Shown piece after piece: positions 7,672-15,033 of a DNA stretch of 64,000 nt. Position 1 is the stretch's first letter. Every line of letters starts with the position of its first letter. This stretch comes from WJKR01 sp964556395 (GTDB lineage: Archaea > Nanobdellota > Nanobdellia > Woesearchaeales > WJKR01): the NCBI GenBank assembly GCA_964556395.1, contig CAZKVR010000005.1, forward strand, positions 1 through 64,000, given 5' to 3'. A model generated the notes under the pieces. It saw only the letters and a list, made by a program, of their open reading frames with translations. It made no database searches and was not told the origin of the DNA. The translations under genes were made by a program, and so were the position numbers.

Positions 7672-9090
7672 ATGAATTCTGTACATACAGAGAGAAAGAA
7701 GACGAAAATAGATTGGAGACACTACCAGCGCCTCAGCGCGAGAGCGACCGAGAAGTACATCGAAGACCTCGTGAAGAACGAGGAAGGGAAGCTGTGGAGC
7801 ACGTACGCGGCGTCGTACGACAGGCTCATCGCCCACTTTCCCATATACCAGGAATTGCGCGGATTGGTGCTGGAGAGCATGGACACTATCAACACTGGCC
7901 GGGAAGACTCGTTCCTCATCGACATGGGGGCCGGCGCAGGTCACATGCTCGGACCGTTGAGCGCCTACGGCCACGTGCAGGGAGTGGAGAAGAACCCTGA
8001 GATGATAGCGAAGGCAAAGGAGAGGACGAAACGCAACAGCCGCGTCGGGATAATCCAAGGCGACATGCGGACATACCGGCCGCCGCACATGGCGGACGGC
8101 GTGGTGTTCGCGAACAGCCTCTACGTGCTCGACCAGGACGTCGCCGACAGGGTGCTCGAGAATGCCGTGGACTACCTGCGGCAGGGCGGCGTCATCTCAG
8201 TCGCAGGCCCGCGGCCCGGCGTCGACCTGGACGACATCTGGGAGAAGGAGAAGCCGGCGCTCCAGAGGAAAGGCATCGACCGGCGGTTCCCGAAGGAGTT
8301 CGTCGAGTTCGAGATCTGCAACCGCGTCATCGCGCGGATGGGGATGCGGAACAAGATGACAAACGGGGAGCTGGAGGACAAGCTCAAGCACTACGGGGCA
8401 GACATCATCGAGTCCCAAAGGGTCTACCACGGCCACGAGCACTTCGTGGCGGGCCAGAAGCCGGTCCGGAAGGAGGACTTGCCGGGTCACGAGGCTGTGA
8501 AGCGTAACGTCGTGCACGACCTTGACGCAGAGGTCACCGCGCCCGTGGCCAGGGAGGAGTACATCCTGGACGTGGCCCGCGCCCCGAAGGATTTTGAGGA
8601 GTCGTTCAGCCTCAGGTACAGGAACTTCTGGGAGGACGACATCCTACGGTTCCGGAACCGTGAAGGATTGCTCATGGACAGGTACGATAAGGACGCGGTG
8701 CAGGTCGTCGCCAAGAAGAAGGACGACGGTAAAGTGATAGGCACCGTGAGGCTCCTGCCACGGAAGCCCGGCGCCGCGCTCAATTTCGGCGACCGGTATG
8801 AAGGCGCGATCAAGGAGGACGAGCCGACGGCCGAGACCTCGCGGCTGGCGGTGGATCGGTCGTCCAACGGCAAGGACATCGGCGCTGACATGCTGCGGTA
8901 CGCGAACGCCATCGCGCACCGGATGGGCATTCCGACCGTCGTGAGCTTTGGCCGGGCGGACCTTGAAGGATACCTGTCGCGATGCGGCTACCGGCGAAGG
9001 TCGGGAGAGCAGCGCTTCACCAGAGGGTTGTTCACGACGACCCATGCGGGCGTGGTGTACACGTGCGACACCTCGCGCCATGGGTTATGA
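7672..9090 (+). CDS. SAM methyltransferase fused to LuxI/FeeM-like N-acyltransferase domain
   Basis: A 472-residue two-domain protein. Residues about 35-270 form a class I SAM-dependent methyltransferase, with LIDMGAGAGHML as the SAM-binding glycine motif near residue 83. Residues about 290-472 resemble the GNAT fold of acyl-homoserine-lactone and N-acyl amino acid synthases: a YRNFW segment, D-YD near 342, GTVRLLP near 360, ETSRLAVD near 390 and RCGYRRR near the end. The second assignment rests on pattern only. No membrane segment. The gene has an AT-rich leader and a start-site hairpin; its stop overlaps by six bases the stop of the convergent V4R gene. Substrates cannot be named. Confidence 0.62.
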   Translation: MNSVHTERKKTKIDWRHYQRLSARATEKYIEDLVKNEEGKLWSTYAASYDRLIAHFPIYQELRGLVLESMDTINTGREDSFLIDMGAGAGHMLGPLSAYGHVQGVEKNPEMIAKAKERTKRNSRVGIIQGDMRTYRPPHMADGVVFANSLYVLDQDVADRVLENAVDYLRQGGVISVAGPRPGVDLDDIWEKEKPALQRKGIDRRFPKEFVEFEICNRVIARMGMRNKMTNGELEDKLKHYGADIIESQRVYHGHEHFVAGQKPVRKEDLPGHEAVKRNVVHDLDAEVTAPVAREEYILDVARAPKDFEESFSLRYRNFWEDDILRFRNREGLLMDRYDKDAVQVVAKKKDDGKVIGTVRLLPRKPGAALNFGDRYEGAIKEDEPTAETSRLAVDRSSNGKDIGADMLRYANAIAHRMGIPTVVSFGRADLEGYLSRCGYRRRSGEQRFTRGLFTTTHAGVVYTCDTSRHGL

Positions 9091-10290
9091 GAGGAGGTAG
9101 TACTTGCGCCCCATGCGCTGGTCTATGAGCTGCCTGAGGCTGGGCGGCAGTTTTTCTTTTTCTTTCTCGACCAGTCCTTTCCCGCCGTCGAGGCGTAGCG
9201 TGTAGGTGACGTCCTCACCTTTGATGGCGGACTCGCAGGCGGTGACCGCGACGTCGTATGAGTGGGTGGCGGCGCCTACGATCATCCCTTCCACGAACCA
9301 GTCCCTGAAGCCCGAGGAGGTCCCGACCATGTTGCGGTATTGGACGAGCGGGTAGGAGTGGCCGCATCGCACCACGATACGCCGAGGCGTGCTCTCCTCC
9401 ACCTCTATCTTGCCGATGCCGCAGAAGTAGAGTTGGTTGAGCACGGCCTTGAACGACTCGTCGCCTTTGGCGACGCCGAAGTTGTTGACTTGGAAGAGGA
9501 CGGCGTGCTTGGCTTGGACATGCGTGAGATAGGAGAGTTCGGGTGTGATGTCGAACCCTTTCGCGCGGAGGGTGCGGGGGATGATCTCGTACACGTTGAG
9601 GGGAAAGAAGTGTGCGAGGATGTTGAACACCGAGAGGTGGCCTTCTTCCAGGCGTATCTGCTTGGTCGCCACGACTCGTTGGATGAGGGTGTTGGGATAC
9701 TCGGCCACCGTCGAGGAGTAGAGGTTGTCCCATGTGAGGTCCTCGTCGAGCTCTTCTTGCGAGAAGAAGCCTTGGTAGGGGTCTTGGGTGACGAGCCTGA
9801 ACCGGCACCGGTCGCCTTGGTGGACTGCGCATCCGACCTCTTCGAAGTGGCAGTCGGTGCCAGAGAGAAGTGAGAACGCGCCGGCGTAGAGTCCTGCGAG
9901 GAAGTGGTTGACCGGCTCTTGCTGCGTGCCGAAGGATCGTTTCCACTGCTTGGCGAGGGGGCTGTTGTTGGTGAGGTGGCATGAGGGTGTAGTGAAGCTC
10001 ATTCTTGTAATGGTGGTCTTGCCGAAGCCGAGGGCTTCGAAGTCCTTGAAGAGGTTCTCCAGGACGCGTTTGCGGTCGAGCTTGAGCCCGTGCTTAAGCT
10101 TGGCTGTGATGCTCTTGCCGAGCGCCTTGCCGATCCTGAAGAGGAGTTCGCGGGATCGTTCTCCGAACTTCCGGTCGAGGAGGTGTTGGAAGACGACGTA
10201 GGCGTAGAGCACGCTGACGAATTTTGGTATGGGCCCAATGACTGAGTGTTGCCGGTTGCCGAAGAACCCGTTGAAGAATCGCTTCGCCAT
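9085..10290 (-). CDS. V4R (4-vinyl reductase-like) domain protein
   Basis: A 401-residue soluble protein with two regions resembling V4R domains, which are small-molecule-binding folds. The first, at about residues 115-190, has the typical GLYAGAFSLL helix and EVGCAVHQGDRCRF hairpin with spaced cysteines; the second, near residues 320-380, has a FVEGMIVGAA helix followed by a strand pair without the cysteines. It starts one base after the KaiC-like gene stops, so it is the third gene of that operon. A sensor role paired with the ATPase is inference. Confidence 0.7.
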   Translation of the reverse strand: MAKRFFNGFFGNRQHSVIGPIPKFVSVLYAYVVFQHLLDRKFGERSRELLFRIGKALGKSITAKLKHGLKLDRKRVLENLFKDFEALGFGKTTITRMSFTTPSCHLTNNSPLAKQWKRSFGTQQEPVNHFLAGLYAGAFSLLSGTDCHFEEVGCAVHQGDRCRFRLVTQDPYQGFFSQEELDEDLTWDNLYSSTVAEYPNTLIQRVVATKQIRLEEGHLSVFNILAHFFPLNVYEIIPRTLRAKGFDITPELSYLTHVQAKHAVLFQVNNFGVAKGDESFKAVLNQLYFCGIGKIEVEESTPRRIVVRCGHSYPLVQYRNMVGTSSGFRDWFVEGMIVGAATHSYDVAVTACESAIKGEDVTYTLRLDGGKGLVEKEKEKLPPSLRQLIDQRMGRKYYLLS

Positions 10291-10291
10291 G

Positions 10292-11026
10292 CTAGTCCTC
10301 GTAGGAGTGGATGACTATGCCTTCCGGTCCTATCTCGACCGGGTGTATGTCCTCGTCGTTCTTGGTCTCGCGCATCTTCCTGACCGTCAGGTGGCGCGAG
10401 TAGTCGGCGCCCATCGTCTCGTACTTGAGGTGTAGGATGCCGTCGGCGACGTATTCTGAGACGCCGTCGCTGGAGAGCTTGCCGTCCGTACTCTGCGACA
10501 CGAGGAGCGTCGTGGTGTCCGGCAACGATCGGAGGTCGTTGATGAACCCGTAGATGAAGCGTTGGATGTAGAGGTGCGTTATGGATGTCAATGACACTTG
10601 GGTTGTGGGGACGTTGATGGCGAGCGCCGAGAGCGAGTCTATGACGAGCCTGCTGACGTTCTCGTTCTTGGCGTACTTGATGATTTCCTGGGCGGTCTCT
10701 TCTGTCAGGTCTTTGACGGGGAAGGAGAGGAGTTTCATGAGGCCTTTCTTCTCCATGGCGTCGATGTCCCATCCGAAGGCTTTGGCTTGGGACTTGAGGT
10801 TGCTGGCGCTCTCCTCGAAGGTGATGTAGAGTCCTTTCTCGCCGTGCTCCTTGGCACCCTTGTAGAGGTATTGGAGTGAGAAGATGGTTTTGCCCGTGCC
10901 TGGCGTGCCGCTGAGGAGGACGCACTTGCCCGCGGGCAGGCCTCCGCCTACGAGCTTGTCGAAGCCTTCTATGCCTGTCTTGACGAGCCGCTTCTGCGGT
11001 GCGGCCTTGGGTTTCTTCGCAGTCAT
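10292..11026 (-). CDS. KaiC-like RecA-superfamily ATPase
   Basis: A 244-residue single-domain KaiC-type ATPase. Walker A is GTPGTGKT at residues 40-47; ITFEES carries the catalytic glutamate pair; LVIDSLSALA is Walker B. Archaea hold many such proteins, and they have been proposed as signalling hubs. The start is the ATG at 11026, which overlaps the stop codon of the upstream small gene in an ATGA; an upstream in-frame run belongs to a different gene. It is followed directly by the V4R gene. Confidence 0.88.
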   Translation of the reverse strand: MTAKKPKAAPQKRLVKTGIEGFDKLVGGGLPAGKCVLLSGTPGTGKTIFSLQYLYKGAKEHGEKGLYITFEESASNLKSQAKAFGWDIDAMEKKGLMKLLSFPVKDLTEETAQEIIKYAKNENVSRLVIDSLSALAINVPTTQVSLTSITHLYIQRFIYGFINDLRSLPDTTTLLVSQSTDGKLSSDGVSEYVADGILHLKYETMGADYSRHLTVRKMRETKNDEDIHPVEIGPEGIVIHSYED

Positions 11027-11328
11027 TTCAATCCCAGCTTGTTGATGACGTAGAGGAATATGATGTTGGTGCTCGTCTCGATCTTCTGGCATCGGGCCTT
11101 GCGCTTGAGCTTGAGGCCTTTGCGGAGGGCTTTGGGGACGAGGAAGTAGGTGGTGGCCTCGTTCCGGCCCCTTTTCGTCATGGTGGTCTCGACTTCGGCG
11201 ACGTCTTCTGAGAAGAGGTGGACGTTGTTGAGGTTGCCCTTGAGTTGCAACGCCTCCTCGTAGTCGACGAGGACCTCGAAGACGACCTTGCCGTCCTCTT
11301 TCGTCCTGGAGCTCAGGATGGTTCCCAT
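11023..11328 (-). CDS. conserved small protein upstream of KaiC-like gene
   Basis: A 101-residue basic protein, predicted alpha/beta, with single Cys in RKARCQKIET and a hydrophobic strand TNIIFLYVINK near the C-terminus. I do not recognise a named family, though it looks like a compact regulatory or nucleic-acid-binding protein. The ATG at 11328 is chosen because the TATA element at about 11351-11363 places a transcript start right there; an upstream ATG at 11355 would lie inside the promoter. It overlaps the KaiC-like gene by four bases (ATGA). Confidence 0.65.
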   Translation of the reverse strand: MGTILSSRTKEDGKVVFEVLVDYEEALQLKGNLNNVHLFSEDVAEVETTMTKRGRNEATTYFLVPKALRKGLKLKRKARCQKIETSTNIIFLYVINKLGLK

Positions 11329-11509
11329 GGTGGTCTTGTGTGGTGAACAACTCATATTTAAGGATATGGACGGAGGATGACACCAAAACAAATAACAGGA
11401 TAACAAAGAGAAAAGCAGTAACACCCATTCCTTCATGACAAGACTACAGCGTCAAACCACGAAGAAGAGCACAACCTTTAAAAAGAAGCCTTGCAGGAAC
11501 CCTCTCACC

Positions 11510-12778
11510 ATGTCCTTCCTGGCACAGTACGGCAGCGTCATCGCGTTCTACCTCATCATCATCTTCCTCATCGTGCGCTACAGGAAGCGGTTCGACTTCC
11601 AAGGGAAAATCATCGCCATGCTCCGGACGAAGATAGGCCTCAAGCTCATGCACAAGTGGGGGACCAACGGCCGGCGGTTCGTCAAAGGGCTCGCCACGGC
11701 AGGCATCTACGCAGGCTTCCTCGGCATGGCGGCCACCATCTACATGATCATCGACGGGTTGTGGAAACTCCTCTTCGTACCCTCGGCACCGCCGACGTTC
11801 GCCCCGGTCCTGCCAGGCGTCAACATCCCGGGCGTGGAGATCTTCGTCCCGTTCTGGTACGGCATCATCGCGTTGTTCCTCACCATCGTCGTGCACGAGT
11901 TCAGCCACGGCGTCGTCGCGGCGGCGCACAGGATGAAGGTGAAGAACTCAGGCTTCGTCATGTTCGGACCGCTCCCCGGCGCGTTCGTCGAGCCCGACGA
12001 GGAGCAGCTCCAGAAGGCGAAGCCGAAAGCCCAGTTGTCGGTCTACGCCGCCGGCCCGTTCAGCAACATCCTATTGACGATCATCCTCATACTCCTCTTC
12101 GGATTCCTGCCATTGTTCGTGTCAGGCATGGGCGGCACGCCCTCGGAAGGCCTCCAGACGTTCACCAGGTACACGAGCGTCGTCAACTTCGGAGCGCTAC
12201 GCGACGACATGTACCAAGCCACCGGCCTACGCATACTCGACGTGAAAGAGGATTCGGGCGCCGACGAGGCAGGACTGGCCAACGACACGGTGATCAGGAG
12301 CATCGACGGCGTCGACGTGCGTGACAACCTGACGGCCTTCGGCGACGAGATAGTATCCTTCCAAGACCTCGCGCCTGGCGACACGGTAACATTCAGCAAC
12401 GAGAACGAGACGTGGACTATCACCACGCAAGAGCACCCTGACAACGAGAGCCGCGGCTGGATCGGCATCGTGTTCGACACCGGCTTCGTCACGGAGAAGA
12501 ACCCGAAGGCGGTCGAGAAGTACGGCGAGGCAGGCTTCAAAGGCCTGGAGATACTCTACCAGCAGGTCCTCTGGCTCATCATCCTGAGCAGCGGCATCGG
12601 ACTGGCCAACCTCCTCCCCCTGGGACCGGTGGACGGCGGACGCATGCTCCTCGTAGCCCTGGAACGATACCTGCCGAAGAAGAAGGCGCAGATGGTATGG
12701 GGGAAGGTCAGCATGGTCGTCTTCCTCCTCGTCATCATACTGCTCCTAGGTCCCATCCTGCAGAACCTGCTCGGATAG
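11510..12778 (+). CDS. site-2 protease family membrane metalloprotease with PDZ domain
   Basis: A 422-residue polytopic membrane protein of peptidase family M50. His129-Glu130-x-x-His133 (HEFSHG) in a membrane segment is the zinc site, and Asp375 in NLLPLGPVDGG is the third ligand. A PDZ domain lies at about residues 240-330 between them. Such enzymes cut membrane-bound substrates inside the bilayer, often regulators. A TATA element (CCTTTAAAAAG, about 11475-11485) lies about 28 bases before the ATG, which rules out the longer upstream frame. Confidence 0.9.
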   Translation: MSFLAQYGSVIAFYLIIIFLIVRYRKRFDFQGKIIAMLRTKIGLKLMHKWGTNGRRFVKGLATAGIYAGFLGMAATIYMIIDGLWKLLFVPSAPPTFAPVLPGVNIPGVEIFVPFWYGIIALFLTIVVHEFSHGVVAAAHRMKVKNSGFVMFGPLPGAFVEPDEEQLQKAKPKAQLSVYAAGPFSNILLTIILILLFGFLPLFVSGMGGTPSEGLQTFTRYTSVVNFGALRDDMYQATGLRILDVKEDSGADEAGLANDTVIRSIDGVDVRDNLTAFGDEIVSFQDLAPGDTVTFSNENETWTITTQEHPDNESRGWIGIVFDTGFVTEKNPKAVEKYGEAGFKGLEILYQQVLWLIILSSGIGLANLLPLGPVDGGRMLLVALERYLPKKKAQMVWGKVSMVVFLLVIILLLGPILQNLLG

Positions 12779-12842
12779 AAGACAGCCTCTTGTTCTTATC
12801 CGACCGAGGCCTTTAAATAACACTGCTTATTCTTCCCCTCTC

Positions 12843-13574
12843 ATGGATTGGCAAAGCCTCCGCAAGCAGGCCCTCGACGAGACGAAGAAAGCCCTCTCCG
12901 AATCAGTGGGCGACGACCAGCTCATCGTCCAAGCAGTGAGCGCCGTCGAGGACTGCGACAAGGCGGCCAACCTGTTGGCGAGGCGTCTCAGGGAGTGGTA
13001 CGAGTGGTACTTCCCAGAGCTCTCGAGGAAGGTCTCTGACAACGAGGCGTTCGCACGGCTGGTGACTGAAAAGCCGCGCGCAGAGCTCATGGCGGAGATG
13101 GACATCCACGAGACGATGGGCGCCCCGTTCAAGGAAGCTGACGTGACGGACATGGTCACGCTAGCGGGCAGCGTCGGCGCGTTGTACAAGGAGCGGGACC
13201 TCCTGGAAGCCTCCATCAAAAGGGTGATGGGCAGGCATTGCCCCAACCTCCTCGCCCTCGCCGGCCCCACGATAGGCGCCAAGCTCTTGCGAGAGGCTGG
13301 TTCCTTGAGGAGGCTGGCGACCATCCAGGCCAGCACCATCCAGGTGTACGGGGCCGAGAAAGCCCTGTTCCGACACCTCAGGAGCGGTGCCAAGCCGCCG
13401 AAGCACGGCTACATCATACACCACCCGTTGTTGACGCAAGCCCCCCAGAAGGATAAGGGCAAGGTGGCCCGGGCGTTGGCCGACAAGCTCAGCATCGCCT
13501 CCAGAGTAGATTACTTCAAGGGAGAGCCCATCGGCGAGAAGCTGAAGAAGGAGTTGGAGGCGCGATTCTCATGA
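12843..13574 (+). CDS. nop5: Nop5/Nop56-type C/D box RNP protein, short form
   Basis: A 243-residue protein that contains the coiled-coil segment (residues about 15-110, including RLREWYEWYFPEL) and the Nop domain (GPTIGAKLLREAGSLRRLA at about 140-158, then QVYGAEKALFRHL). It lacks the N-terminal domain that in longer archaeal Nop5 proteins binds fibrillarin. It is part of the box C/D sRNP that guides 2'-O-methylation. TATA at 12810-12820 gives a leaderless start. It overlaps the fibrillarin gene by four bases. Confidence 0.92.
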   Translation: MDWQSLRKQALDETKKALSESVGDDQLIVQAVSAVEDCDKAANLLARRLREWYEWYFPELSRKVSDNEAFARLVTEKPRAELMAEMDIHETMGAPFKEADVTDMVTLAGSVGALYKERDLLEASIKRVMGRHCPNLLALAGPTIGAKLLREAGSLRRLATIQASTIQVYGAEKALFRHLRSGAKPPKHGYIIHHPLLTQAPQKDKGKVARALADKLSIASRVDYFKGEPIGEKLKKELEARFS

Positions 13575-14251
13575 AGCAGGCCCGGTTCGACAACATCTAC
13601 ACGATGCGCACGAAGAAAGGCCTCAGGCTGTTCACCAGGAGCCTCTACCCGTCTTTCAGGGGTTTCGAAGAGACGGTCATCAAGAAGCAAGGAGTCGCTT
13701 ACCGCGAGGTCGACCCTGAGCGCAGCAAGCTCTTCGCAGGCGTCGCCAAGGGCGCGTCGCAGATCGGCATCCGCGAGGGCAGCTCGGTCCTCTACCTCGG
13801 CGCCAGCCACGGCTACACGCCGTCGTTCGTCAGCGACGTCATCGGCAGGCAAGGCCGGATGGTGTGCGTGGACATCGCGCCCAGGGTGGTGCGGGACCTC
13901 GTCTTCCTCTGCGAGCGGCGGGAGAACATGGCGCCGGTGATGGCGGACTGCAACAAGCCCGAATCGTACGAGCACCTCGTCCCGGAAGAGGTCGACGTCG
14001 TGTTCCAGGACATCGCCCAGCGGGACCAGGCAGGCATCTTCCTGAAGAACTGCCGCAAGTATCTGAAGAAGAACGGGTTCGGCTTGTTGGCATTGAAAGC
14101 GCGGAGCGTGGACGTGACGAAGAAGCCGCACCAGGTGTTCAAGGAGACGTTCCAGGAACTCGAGCAAGCGGACGGCTTCGCCGTGGTTGACAAGCGCGAG
14201 CTCGCGCCTTATGAGAAGGACCACATCCTGTTCGTGGTGAAGCGCCGGTGA
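13571..14251 (+). CDS. flpA: fibrillarin, C/D box 2'-O-methyltransferase
   Basis: A 226-residue protein of normal fibrillarin length. An N-terminal domain with YTMRTKKGLRLFTRSL is followed by a SAM-binding methyltransferase domain: VLYLGASHGYTPSFVSD near residues 78-95, CVDIAP for the adenosine-binding acidic residue, and DVVFQDIAQ for the catalytic Asp. It methylates rRNA and tRNA under guide RNA direction. The ATG overlaps the Nop5 stop as ATGA, the conserved Nop5-fibrillarin pair of archaea. Confidence 0.95.
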   Translation: MKQARFDNIYTMRTKKGLRLFTRSLYPSFRGFEETVIKKQGVAYREVDPERSKLFAGVAKGASQIGIREGSSVLYLGASHGYTPSFVSDVIGRQGRMVCVDIAPRVVRDLVFLCERRENMAPVMADCNKPESYEHLVPEEVDVVFQDIAQRDQAGIFLKNCRKYLKKNGFGLLALKARSVDVTKKPHQVFKETFQELEQADGFAVVDKRELAPYEKDHILFVVKRR

Positions 14252-14352
14252 CGGAGTGGGTGCCTAAACCATCATTCTACGGACACGCATCCTGAGGAGC
14301 ACGTCCACCTCCAGGGCAAGTGATTTAAACCATTCTAGACTCCTCTTCGCTC

Positions 14353-15033
14353 ATGGATTTCTCCTGCCAGGACAAGACCGAGGCTTTGTGTGCGAGCGCG
14401 CGCGAGGCCGTGAGGAAGACCCGGTTCGTCGTCGTCGGCGTCGGCGCGTTGGGCTGCGCGGCCGCCCAGGCGTTGGTGCGGAGCGGCGCTGAGGAGTTGG
14501 TGTTGGTCGATGATGATTCTGTGGAGGTGGATAACCTTCCGCGGCAGGTGTTGTTCGTGAAAGAGGATGTGGGGATGCGTAAGGCTTCGGTGGCTGCGGA
14601 GCGTTTGCGCGCGCTGGATCCTGGCCTCCGCGTCAGTGTCGAGAATGAGAGGCTCGATGCGGATAACGTTTCTTCCTTGCTCGAGGGGGCTGGCGTCGTG
14701 GTGGAGTGCACTGACAACCTCGCGGCGCGGCGGGTCATCGACGGGTATTGTGCAGCTTCGTCCACGCCTTGGGTGCACGCCGCCGTCGCGGGCGCCAAGG
14801 GTGAGGCGATGGCTGTGCTGCCCGGCTCCAAAGGGTATGGTGACATGGTTGAGGGTAAGGTGGTTTCTGAGGATTGCGCTAACGAGGGAGTCCTTTCTGT
14901 CAACGCTATCATGACGGGTACGTTCGAGGCGATGTTGGCGTTGCGCGTCGCTTCCGGCCAGGACGAGGGGTTGCTCGGCGTGTTGTTCCGCTTGGACGCT
15001 TGGTCCGGCGCTGTGGACCGTTTCAGGCTCTAG
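14353..15033 (+). CDS. ThiF/HesA/MoeB-family E1-like adenylating protein
   Basis: A 226-residue single-domain E1-like protein. GVGALGCAAAQ (about residues 30-40) binds nucleotide, LVDDDSVEVDNLPRQ carries the acidic and Arg residues for adenylation, and Cys in SEDCANEGV (about 178) is the candidate catalytic thiol. The zinc-binding CxxC pairs of MoeB/UbaA are absent, so it is a reduced form. Likely it activates the C-terminus of a ubiquitin-like sulfur carrier; no such carrier is seen nearby. TATA at 14322-14333 supports a leaderless ATG. Its stop interlocks with the valS stop at CTAG. Confidence 0.85.
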   Translation: MDFSCQDKTEALCASAREAVRKTRFVVVGVGALGCAAAQALVRSGAEELVLVDDDSVEVDNLPRQVLFVKEDVGMRKASVAAERLRALDPGLRVSVENERLDADNVSSLLEGAGVVVECTDNLAARRVIDGYCAASSTPWVHAAVAGAKGEAMAVLPGSKGYGDMVEGKVVSEDCANEGVLSVNAIMTGTFEAMLALRVASGQDEGLLGVLFRLDAWSGAVDRFRL

